DNA of 64,000 nucleotides from Auanema rhodensis (taxonomy: Eukaryota; Nematoda; Chromadorea; Rhabditida; Rhabditidae), in assembly GCA_964057225.1 (NCBI GenBank), contig OZ059896.1, positions 10,664,001-10,728,000 on the forward strand. The letters are read 5' to 3'. Both the position numbers and the translations under genes were made by a program. The first letter of the stretch is position 1. Every line of letters begins with the position of its first letter. Positions 11,489-20,295 of this stretch are shown piece by piece. The notes beneath the pieces are model-generated. The model was not told the DNA's origin, searched no databases, and saw only the letters and a program-made list of their open reading frames with translations.

Positions 11489-13150
11489 TTACAATTTTGA
11501 CTTTCCCTTCTCAAGAGCATCCATCAGTTCACCCAATCCATCCTTGATGGATTCCAAATTCTTGGCTCCTTCCATAGAAGTGACCTTATTCCAGTTATCT
11601 CGAACTAAAATTCATAAAATGAAAGATATACGCAGTGCTATTAGCTAACCATTTTCGGCCTTAGCTTGTGGAATAATAGCTCCAACGGAACGATAGTACT
11701 TGACTAAATAATATAATTCATTGAAATCAAAATTTAAGCAACTTACGAGTTCCATACCATCCTGCACCAGCTTCATAGACTTTACCACTCTCTTCGAAGG
11801 ATTCATGAACCATGTATACAACCAATGGTGTAACAAATTCTGGCTTAAGAGCATTGACAAGTTCCTAAACATATTAAAACGTGGTAAATTTTTAATCAAC
11901 ATATATGTGTGTGTCTGTACCTCAGGCATTATGGATTGAGTCAAACGAGATCCAGCAGTTGGAACCAAAGTGTTGGCCAAAATGTTATATTTAGCTCCTT
12001 CAGCAGCCAAAGTGTTAGCGAAACCAATGAGAGCAGACTTAGCTATAACAAATAATGATTGAAAGTTATATATGAAAGAAAAATTTTTTATAAAACAAAC
12101 CAGCAGCATAATTGGCTTGTCCGAAGTTTCCATAAATACCAGCATTAGAAGATGTTACAAGTACACGTCCGTAATTTTGTTTACGCATGTAAGGCCATGC
12201 AGCTTTAGTAACAGCGTAAGCTCCCTTAACGTGAACCTTGAAGATCAAGTCTGAAAATGAAAAAATTATATTTTGCATTCTTGACAATCCTAAGTTTGTT
12301 GTTTTACACCTACAACCCCTCACCCCCCTCCCTTCAGGAAATGTTCTAATGATTCTGTATTCATAATTTATGTAATGTATTACCCCAATCAAGATCAGTC
12401 ATTTTGACCATTGAAACATCACGAAGAATTCCAGCATTATTGATAACAATATCTTAAATTTATAAAGTTGTGTTTTTCATTTTGATCTGTAAATCACAAA
12501 CCAATTCGTCCAAAGTTATCAATAGCTGTCTTAACAATCTTATCTCCAAATTCTACAGAATCGTAGTTTGCTACGGCTTTACCTCCAAAGCCTTTGATTT
12601 CTTGGACAACCTGGATGAATTATTTGTTTTTTTCAAATTATGATGTATGATGATTAACCTTGTCTGCCATTGAAGTAGAAGCAGATGTTCCATGAGCATC
12701 TCCTCCAAGATCATTTACTGTAAAGATTGAAATGATTCAAAAGTATATTTACATTATGAAATATAAATTTTTAATTCTAAATATATATAATTATTATCAA
12801 AAACAAATATTTTATGAAATCTTTATAAAAGTTTCTAAAGTTTTATAAAGTTTTACAAATAGAAAACAGCATTTCCTGTCTATACTACAGTTTTTTGCCC
12901 TTGCAAAGTCTGATTTTGTACATTGACCGATAAGCACGAGACTCTATTGATTGAAATGTAATGCATGTTGGATCAAAACTATTTTTTTTCTTCAGCAAAT
13001 TAGTTGTTTTAAAAGTTAGAAGCCTTAAGCATAACACTAACCAACAACAGCACATCCTCTTTTGGCTAATTCCAGAGCATAAGTACGCCCTAATCCACCT
13101 CCAGCTCCAGTTACAATAGCAACGCGATTGTCAAATCGTAGAGAAGCCAT
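11489..13150 (-). CDS. dhs-28: Peroxisomal short-chain dehydrogenase, DHS-28 / HSD17B4 type
   Basis: Predicted (3R)-hydroxyacyl-CoA dehydrogenase of peroxisomal beta-oxidation. Start at 13150 gives [29 protein letters not shown], with the TGxxxGxG NAD-binding glycines near residue 15. Then come NNAGILRD, the catalytic Ser in LVTSSNAG, the YxxxK catalytic pair in NYAAAKSALIG, and [15 protein letters not shown]. This is the conserved N-terminal domain of the multifunctional HSD17B4 protein; hydratase and SCP2 domains are absent, giving about 310 residues. The last residues are KGKSKL, so the protein ends in SKL, a canonical type 1 peroxisomal targeting signal. In C. elegans, DHS-28 acts in side-chain shortening of ascarosides; the same role here is inferred. 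About eight introns, the largest near 12722-13040. Confidence 0.92.
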
Positions 13151-13959
13151 GTTTCAAATGAACTTTTCGTCACTAAAATAATATGATATTCTCTCAATTA
13201 TAATTTATAAATGTTAGAAGATATAATTAAATAATTGTGTAAATTTTTTAATTTAATATAAGTATATAATATAACTTAATATAATAAAATATAATATAAA
13301 ACAAATTATAACTTTAATTAAAATAAAAAAAAAATTATATAACTAAGAAAGAAATATTATATAATATCTTTTTCATATTATGAATGAATTACAAACAGAA
13401 AATAAACAAAAGATATTAAGAACATGGAGTGGTATGAACAGTCATGAAATGGAAAATACCGAAAGGCCGTAGTTCTCCAGCGAACTAGACTACAAGATAG
13501 TCAAGCAATCTTTCATTTACTTGATAAGAAATAACAGAAGAAAAGAGAATAGAAAGATAAGAAATATATATATTTAACATGTTAAATAGTAATGAAAACA
13601 ACAAAATATGAAGACAATATTTATTCTTTTTAAACTTAAAAATATTCAAGTACATGTGTCTCTCGAAACTAACAGTGTATTAAATAAACGATTTATTTCG
13701 ATATTACTTTTTAATTATAATTTACGATTTTAATAAATATGCGACAAGTCGCTATGAGATCTTGGTAAGAACTGAAAAATGAAAATTGGAATTTTAATTT
13801 ACCCGAATAATTATATAAAACTTTATATTAACTATTAATTCTGAAGAATCTTATTCACTTTTCGTATAAAATACGAAACATTCCGCCCGAATTTTAGATT
13901 TATTTATTTAATGTTTATTCCTTTTTAATTATGATTGAAAATATTAATATAAAATTTAT
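13151..13959. other. Intergenic region between SDR gene and BEL/Pao remnants
   Basis: AT-rich, no host coding signal. It contains the promoter of the SDR gene and probably degraded 3' sequence of the element whose gag fragment begins at 13960. Confidence 0.45.
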
Positions 13960-14417
13960 TCATAGTTTCTTATTACATGGACATATTATAAAATTATACT
14001 GCTTGGAGGTACAAAATTTACAAAGTTTTTCTCTCTTACAAGTTCCAGAATGCTTGTTCAAACATTTTAAACAAACTTTCAGACTTACAGCTCTAGAGAA
14101 TTTCTTAATTTTAGAGTTGTACTGAACACATTTTTCAGTTTCGTGCTTCTTGGAGCAAAGTTTACATGTTTTTTCCAATTTGAATGATTTTTCGTGGAAT
14201 TTTTGAGCTTTCATTTCATTCTGTTTATTGGATTTTCATTTAACTCCTTTAGAAGTTTACAGAAGTTTCGTATATCAGCTTTCAAGTCGAAGATTTCGTT
14301 ATTTAATTTGACGATTTCTTCTTGAACGTTCATATTTGTTGTTTCTTCTTCCATATTTTCTTCATCAAGAATACTTTCGTATTTTTCAGCTACTTCTCGC
14401 TGATTCATGGTGGACAA
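13960..14417 (-). pseudogene. BEL/Pao gag remnant with zinc-knuckle region (frameshifted, internally deleted)
   Basis: Two overlapping frames make up the remnant. The 5' one (14417-14211) starts MSTMNQREVAEKYESI and is coiled-coil-like, ending NRMK-stop. The second (14214-13960) starts at the overlapping ATG and contains a Cys/His array, CKLCSKKHETEKC followed by CLKCLNKHSGTC and CKFC, the layout of a BEL/Pao gag nucleocapsid region. The large central gag region (DUF1759) expected between them is absent and the two frames differ, so this is a decayed copy. It lies downstream of a pol remnant on the same strand, the reverse of the gag-pol order within one element, suggesting two head-to-tail copies. 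Confidence 0.75.
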
Positions 14418-14658
14418 CTGAGAAATTTAACTTTTTTTTTATATACCCCTTTTTCTTCACGTAAAATTTCACGTAACGTGTTGTCGTAACGTGACTGCTC
14501 CGAAACCAAAAAAAAAACCAAATTTGGTGTTGAAAATTACTTATATATCTTATCTTTATATATTTTTTATAGATTTACTGATTTATTATTAATATTATTA
14601 ATTTTTTTCATTTATTTAAGTTTATTATAATATTCATATGAGTTTTCGAAACAATTTC
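14418..14658 (-). mobile_element. Possible LTR or promoter between two BEL/Pao remnants
   Basis: This 241-bp gap separates a pol C-terminus (upstream on minus) from a gag start (downstream), where a shared LTR would be expected. On the minus strand it contains a TATATAAA box (14438-14445) about 20 bases 5' of the gag ATG, and a cluster of CACGTTACG/TTACGTG words around 14459-14492. No clean TGT...ACA ends, primer-binding site or second LTR copy were found, so the LTR call is tentative. Confidence 0.3.
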
Positions 14659-15153
14659 TCAAAAAAATTTTTTATAGTCAATTTTCCTATTTTTTCTTAG
14701 CCTATTCTTCCAAATTTCAATTTTTTCATCATTCTCACAGGAAGTATGTACTTTGTCATGATTGTTTAATAAAGATTGTTCGAGGGTTTTTTTCTTTTCT
14801 TCTGACTCATTCAAATTTTCGGATATTTCTAAAGGAATTAAGTGGTTTATGGATCTTAGGAAACGGTTTCCTTCTGAATTTCTGATTTTTGCTGTTCGAA
14901 TTTCCCCATTTTTAGAAGTAATCAGTTCTTCTATAATGGCAAGTGGCCATTTGTGTCTTTTCACATTATTTTCCATACATAAAACAATTTCTCCGATTTT
15001 TGGTTGTAATTTATTGAAATTTTTTGTTATACTTTTTCTATTACTCATGGTCCTTAATTCCTCAAGATAAGTTATGGACCAGTCTTTCCAAAAATTACTA
15101 ATACTATCATTGCAGGAGTGCATCCACTCTTTAATTTCGTTCAAATTATTCAA
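14659..15153 (-). pseudogene. BEL/Pao pol C-terminal fragment (integrase-associated DUF5641 domain)
   Basis: An open frame of 164 residues carries the pattern of the DUF5641 domain that closes BEL/Pao polyproteins: NFWKDWSITYLEELRTM near residue 20, a run LQPKIGEIVLCMENNVKRHK, then WPLAIIEELITSKNGEIR, and INHLIPLEI near residue 110. No protease, reverse transcriptase, RNase H or integrase core lies upstream (to the right), so the element is 5'-truncated. Lys/Asn/Glu-rich codon use matches the AT-rich surroundings, unlike the GC-richer element at 17.2-19.4 kb, which suggests an older insertion. Confidence 0.75.
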
Positions 15154-15420
15154 ATAAAAGATTATAATATTATTTTGAAAAATTTAGATTTTTTTCTTAA
15201 ATAGTAGTATACAAAAGGTTGACGCTGGCGCACCTTTTTTGCCCAAATGCGATTTTTGCAGATTTTCAACATTTTAAAAACTTTTTTTTATTGAAAATCA
15301 TACTTAATTTCCCCACAATGTGTCATTTTTCAAAAATGACCAAAATTTGTCTGGCGCACCACTTACCCATTTGGCCCACTATCAATTTTATGAAGTATTT
15401 ATTGTTTTTATTGCTATTAA
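15154..15420. other. Non-coding gap between element fragments
   Basis: No gene is seen. The words ggcgcacc (near 15229 and 15353) and ttgcccaaatg/ttggccc recur, which might be the edges of a decayed element. Confidence 0.35.
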
Positions 15421-15575
15421 ATGACGAATCTGAGATTCGATAAAAATCTTGAACCTCTGACAAACATTGATCTCATTTCTTTGGTAGACACATTAAAGAT
15501 CAAGGATTTTAGAGGAGTCTTTATGAGAGATACTTTGCCGGATATAATAAAAGATCTGAATCGTAATCTCAAAGA
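15421..15575 (+). pseudogene. N-terminal fragment resembling the adenain-type cysteine protease of Maverick/Polinton elements
   Basis: The frame starts MTNLRFDKNLEPLTNIDLIS and contains LKIKDFRGVFMRDTLP. A phrase of the type 'I.(N/D)FRGVFMRD.LP' is, from my knowledge of the family, characteristic of the N-terminus of the adenovirus-like (C48/adenain-type) protease carried by Mavericks/Polintons and related adintoviruses. The expected continuation with the catalytic His and Cys is missing: homology ends at about residue 50, exactly where the 316-bp tandem repeat begins (15577). The frame running on to 15669 is therefore chimeric. No capsid, ATPase or polymerase genes of such an element were seen nearby, so this is a relic. 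Confidence 0.55.
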
Positions 15576-15576
15576 T

Positions 15577-16522
15577 GTCTTCTCCCCTGTTCAATATTTG
15601 TCAAGCAGTCAAAACGAAATCATTTATTGCTGTAAATCATATAATTATTATGAGATCACGACACGATGAGAACAACGAATCATTCATTGGTGTATTTCTT
15701 ATGACATGAGAAAAAAAAACGAAGAGAACAATTAGACATCGCATTTTGGCATTTTCTCGGGTGGACCGAACTGAAACATAACAATTAAACCAATTCTCTA
15801 ACTGAATCAACTTACGCCAGGACCGATGATGATCCTAGAGATGCCCAAGATCAAGTCAGCGCTGATAACTTTGAAGTCCGGATAATGGTCCGGTCTTCTC
15901 CCCTGTTCAATATTTGTCAAGCAGTCAAAACGAAATCATTTATTGCTGTAAATCATATAATTATTATGAGATCACGACACGATGAGAACAACGAATCATT
16001 CATTGGTGTATTTCTTATGACATGAGAAAAAAAAACGAAGAGAACAATTAGACATCGCATTTTGGCATTTTCTCGGGTGGACCGAACTGAAACATAACAA
16101 TTAAACCAATTCTCTAACTGAATCAACTTACGCCAGGACCGATGATGATCCTAGAGATGCCCAAGATCAAGTCAGCGCTGATAACTTTGAAGTCCGGATA
16201 ATGGTCCGGTCTTCTCCCCTGTTCAATATTTGTCAAGCAGTCAAAACGAAATCATTTATTGCTGTAAATCATATAATTATTATGAGATCACGACACGATG
16301 AGAACAACGAATCATTCATTGGTGTATTTCTTATGACATGAGAAAAAAAAACGAAGAGAACAATTAGACATCGCATTTTGGCATTTTCTCGGGTGGACCG
16401 AACTGAAACATAACAATTAAACCAATTCTCTAACTGAATCAACTTACGCCAGGACCGATGATGATCCTAGAGATGCCAAAGATCAAGTCAGCGCTGATAA
16501 CTTTGGAGTCCGGATAATGGTC
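15577..16522. repeat. Three tandem copies of a 316-bp unit
   Basis: The same sequence recurs with a period of 316 bases, starting at about 15577, 15893 and 16209. The last copy leaves the repeat after about 16522. The first two copies look identical by eye. The third, joined to the rest of the trypsin-like gene, differs at two sites noticed (near 16478 and 16506), and on the minus strand both change an amino acid. Each unit carries, on minus, the 3' end of the penultimate exon, an intron and the last exon with its stop codon. This is a duplication of a gene end rather than a satellite. Confidence 0.95.
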
Positions 16523-17162
16523 CGCCACCTCAGAAAGAGTCAAGTTGGTGCAGTCGCTGAAGCAGAAGTCTTTCTTTCCCACAGACGTGCCGAGGAAGAA
16601 TCCCGATGTTGAAAAAATGCCACTTCCGGAATCTCCTTTCCTTCCATGGGAGCTCCCGATGTAATATCCAACTAAACCAAATAATTAACTATGAAGTTAA
16701 GAAATTAGACATACCGCAGTTATTGGAAATGACGCCATGTTTCCACGCGGGCCTCCTATCCTGTCCGATACTAAGCTGCATATACTGCTGTCCTCGATAC
16801 ATTGTATCGAATCCTCGGGGAAAGCTCGGAAACTCATCACTCTCTAGAGCAAAGACAACGATGTCATGCGCATCCGAGAGAGCCAGAACACGACACTGAA
16901 AAGCAGCTTGAACCTAGGTAAAATAATTGGAAAAACAAACCTTGAAAGATCTTCTCTGATCGACGACGTTGTATATGGTTACCACATCATTCTCCTGTAG
17001 TTTAGAATGAGGGCCATGACGGAAAGTTACTGCGTGTTTGACATCGATAGCAACAACGCAAGAGAACAGAGCGTCGTCAGATTTTGAGGTAGTGTAAAGG
17101 CACCTTTCCAACTCCTCCGCGATGCTTCTCTGCATCTTCCCTAAACAGACATTTATTAGCAA
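16343..17162 (-). CDS. Trypsin-like (PA clan) protease-like protein
   Basis: Exon 1 (about 17141 down to 16942) reads MQRSIAEELERC..., with KHAVTFRHGPHSKL as the likely catalytic-His region. Exon 2 has SDAHDIVVFALESDEFP, holding the probable catalytic Asp. Exon 3 has YIGSSHGRKGDSGSGIFST, the GDSG serine motif of chymotrypsin-like enzymes, and continues into CFSDCTNLTL. A final short exon ends PPEKMPKCDV at a stop near 16354-16360. His-Asp-Ser order fits a PA-clan peptidase of about 230 residues without a visible signal peptide; the start is uncertain, with a splice acceptor just before GKMQRS. Base composition is richer in G+C than the surrounding DNA. Its 3' end is repeated twice more downstream, and a BEL/Pao LTR lies about 70 bases upstream. 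It could be element cargo rather than a host gene. Confidence 0.65.
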
Positions 17163-17231
17163 ATTATAAGGGAAATGATCACAGATGAGAAATCACGAAA
17201 TCAATGCAAACATTCACAAAAGTTAATGCGA

Positions 17232-17821
17232 TGTTGGCAGGTTCTCTCCTTTCTCTGCGTCTCTGCCCACAGACACGTCTCTGCCTTCCACTCTACCCCA
17301 ACGCGTCGCGTGCGTTGAGAAACGCAGAGAAAGGAGAAGTTCAACTGTGGCAAATGTTGTCTCGTATAAACGAGAGGATTGAAGAAATGTGACAAACAAT
17401 GAAACAGATGTACTACTTTGGTAATTGGAAACGCAACAGACGTGCAGTTTTTTGGCAGATAAGATTAGACAAAGAAAGAGGCGGGCAGTATCGAAATTGG
17501 GAAGAAGGGGGTTCTGATTTTCGACGAGGAAAGAGAACGGTTGCTGATATTTTGTGTTGTGTATTTTGAGCTAAATAAACCTTTGTTATTAAGTTCGACT
17601 TCTATATTGAGATAACTATACTCTGAAGCATTCTATTACTCCTATTCACTGCCCTATTTATTACTATTGTGACTATTGGGATTCCACCTAACTACCACTG
17701 GTCTCAGTAATCACGGAATTGTTGGAGGAATACAAGGATCGACGTAAGTGACGTTGTTAGAATCTTTGTATACTGTTGTGGAGAACGGAAATAAGGATCG
17801 GAATCCTTATAAACCACGACA
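17232..17821 (+). mobile_element. BEL/Pao 5' long terminal repeat (ends inferred)
   Basis: The likely LTR runs from TGTTGG (17232) to CGACA (17821), giving the TGT...ACA ends usual in BEL/Pao. The 3' end is fixed by the primer-binding site two bases later. A TATA-like cgtataaac lies near 17362 and an aataaa poly(A) signal near 17572. A 15-bp perfect inverted repeat sits inside (17246-17260 with 17322-17336). No second LTR was found in the window, so the 5' boundary rests on motif only. Confidence 0.6.
17246..17336. repeat. 15-bp perfect inverted repeat (hairpin arms)
   Basis: CTCCTTTCTCTGCGT at 17246-17260 is the exact reverse complement of ACGCAGAGAAAGGAG at 17322-17336, with a 61-base spacer. 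The spacer also holds a 10-base direct repeat (cgtctctgcc) at about 17257 and 17276. It lies at the 5' side of the inferred LTR. Confidence 0.9.
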
Positions 17822-17823
17822 TT

Positions 17824-17841
17824 TGGTGCATCGGCCGGGAA
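17824..17841 (+). other. Primer-binding site complementary to tRNA-Gly 3' end
   Basis: TGGTGCATCGGCCGGGAA is complementary to the CCA-bearing 3' end of a eukaryotic tRNA-Gly (acceptor and T-arm, ...TTCCCGGCCRATGCACCA). It lies two bases after the LTR end, where reverse transcription would start. Confidence 0.75.
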
Positions 17842-17919
17842 CCCAGAATCGGCTGGGGAAAGCTCTCATCATTTACGAGGTAGCTAAACTGAGAAATAGC
17901 ACTCGATTGAAAAGAATGA

Positions 17920-19419
17920 AGAGTATCCTATCTACAATTGACTACAGATGTCAATTGATAACCCAAAGGTTGCGGAAACATCTAAATGTGATGGATGATT
18001 TCTATGAGAAGCAACTGAAGCTTTGGGAAGATAGAGGAGACGATGTAGAGATTGAAATTTTCATGTTGAATTGTAAGGACTGGGCTGCTAATATGAAGGT
18101 GGACAGGATTACGGTAATATCGGAACAGTCAAGAGGAGAAGAAATACTACAGTCTATGGCTTTGGAATCTAAGGAAGAATGGGAAGTGGAATTCCAGGAC
18201 AAAGGAGTATACACAAAAATCAAGGATCTGCTTCAAAAAGCTCTAGAGTTTGAAGAGCAATGTGAATTATGGCAGAGAAATGGACAAGAAGTACTGAACC
18301 GGATGAAGGAAGTAAATTTGGAATATCACACGGAGTCATCACAATCCCTAGTTCAACATGAACTACGGTTGATAACGGAAAAATATCATCAGCAACAGAA
18401 GGAGATGGAAAATCTGAAGCGAATGCTGCATCAGAATCACCAAGAACATGAGCCGATCAGATCTATGGAGAGAGAAAGACCGCTACACATAAAGGTACCG
18501 GAGTACCGGATCCCAACGTTTGATGGAACACCAGAATTGTTTGAAGCTTTCTGGGATCGATTCAACTATCTTATTCATGAAAACCGAGATAACCTGATCA
18601 AGGAACAAAGGCTCACTATCTGTATGAAGGACTAAGTGGGAGAGCTACTTTGACTATCTCGGGAATTAGCCCTACAGGAAGGAACTACGAGAGAATGCGA
18701 AGAGCCCTTATAGACGAATATGGGTATTACAAGGAAGATGTAGCCCACGTGTTTCAGCAACTCGGACGTCTACGAAAAGCAGAACCAAGAGCGGATGAAT
18801 GTGCAGAACTGCTTTCTAACGTTAAAGCTATTACTCGAAGACTAGAGGCGGCAGGATACGAACCGATGGCAGCATGGTTCTACCTGTCAGTAGCGGAAAA
18901 ATTTCCCATCATGACCTAAAAAGAATACTTCGGGAACAAGATCTACAATGGAGCTTGGATGATATTTTCAGCATGATTGGCGTTGAGATACGAATCATGA
19001 GAATCGAGGAATCAAACAAAGCTGATAGAAGAGAAACAAAGATATCAACATCACAACCCATGGTCGTCAGAAGGGACAAGAAAGAAGGATGTCCTCTATG
19101 TAAGCAGAACAACCACAACATTCTACAGTGCAATAAAGCTGGAATTGCGGAAAAGAGGAAATACGTGAGAGAAAGAAGACTGTGTTGGAACTGTTTAAAG
19201 AGTGGCCATAGAAGCTCGGACTGCACACAACCCAAGTGTCAGAATTGTGGTCGAGACCATAACATTGCATTGTGTTATCCGGATCGAAAACCGGAAGTAC
19301 GAGACAGAAAAGATGAAGCCAGAGAAACAGCTACAGCTCCCAAACCATGGAAAGGCGGTCCACCTCCACCTAAGAGAGAGAACGAAGGTTGGAAGCCGCC
19401 AGAAGCAGCAATTATTTAA
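17920..19419 (+). pseudogene. BEL/Pao gag, broken by two frameshifts and lacking pol
   Basis: A retrotransposon gag in three pieces. The first runs to a stop at 18635 and includes coiled-coil sequence and the DUF1759 start (VPEYRIPTFDGTPELFEAFW). It then loses one base near 18613. The second piece continues GLSGRATLTISGISPTGRNY to a stop near 18919, after loss of one base near 18905. The third carries the nucleocapsid Cys/His region (CPLCKQNNHNILQC, CWNCLKSGHRSSDC, CQNCGRDHNIALC) and ends in a Pro/Lys-rich tail at 19419. Both breaks look like single-base deletions relative to the family. Pol, normally fused after gag in BEL/Pao, is absent, as is the 3' LTR. G+C is clearly higher than in flanking DNA, suggesting a fairly recent arrival. 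An upstream in-frame stretch from 17748 overlaps the LTR end and is unlikely to be translated. Confidence 0.88.
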
Positions 19420-20295
19420 AAATAAGGAAGTTTGAATATTTGTGAACTGAATTATCAAAAAAAAAATTCCAAAGCAAATTCTTAAATTGGTGTCAATTCA
19501 CAAAATTTTTTTTGCCCTTGTTCGTAATAGATGTATGTACATCATGTGCGCCACAATATTTTGTATAATTTTAACGAAGGAATTTCTGCGAAGGCAGCCC
19601 GTTTAGAGCCGGAAAAATTCATAAATCTTCAACTTTTCCTCCGCATGTTTTGATTGAGAGTAATCTCAGATCAAGAGTAACTTAGACTCAGTTTGGTTAC
19701 TGGTGGATGGGAAATGGGTTCTCTTCTGCAACCCAAACAGACCAAAGTTTGGGGTATACCCTGGGCAGGAGGTTCCTATGACCCCCAGGTCAAGCCCACA
19801 AACGCCCAAAACAGCGTTGTTGTTCGTTTTCTGGAGCGAGAACGGAATTCTCTTCTACGAGCTTCTTCCTTACCATAGATGAAAATTACTATTCCGAGCT
19901 GCTCAGAAAACTTCATAGGGTTTTGAAACACCCCCACGCTCTCCTGATATAGTTCCAACAGATTAAAATCTGTTCCGATCAATGGATCATAGTTAAAAGG
20001 GTGGAAACTTCAAAACCTTACAAGAAGTTGAATTTTTGTAAAAAAAATTTTGCATCTAAAAGTTAACTATTTTCCAGAAACGGAATCCGAAAGCTGAAAG
20101 AAAAAAGGAAAAAGTTTATCGAGAATGAAGGGAAGTATAGTTTATGATAAGTTTTTTTGCAAATTTCGTTCTTTTTTTTAAATTTTCATAGTACTCTAGG
20201 GGGGGGGGGCAGTAGAAAAGGTGAGACGTAATATATAATATATTTGTATTAAATATATAAATTATATAATAATAAAGGTATATTATTTAAAATAT
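19420..20295. other. Region after the truncated retroelement
   Basis: No gene is supported. The 19.69-19.88 kb part is GC-richer than host DNA and gives a short open frame without recognisable motifs; it may be more mobile-element debris. It ends with an 11-base G run (20199-20209). Confidence 0.4.

Noticed and set aside
15577-16522. CRISPR or satellite array
   Set aside because: The 316-bp units hold exon-intron structure of the neighbouring gene, and there are no short repeat-spacer patterns.
16606-16899. Plus-strand 97-codon frame
   Set aside because: Antisense shadow of the trypsin-like gene, whose minus-strand exons carry the GDSG motif and good splice sites.
17204-17392. Overlapping plus and minus open frames over 60 codons
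   Set aside because: They lie in the inferred LTR with the inverted repeat, which makes both strands open; no protein motif.
17748-17919. In-frame extension upstream of the gag Met at 17920
   Set aside because: It overlaps the LTR end and the tRNA-Gly primer-binding site, so it is untranslated leader in a normal element.
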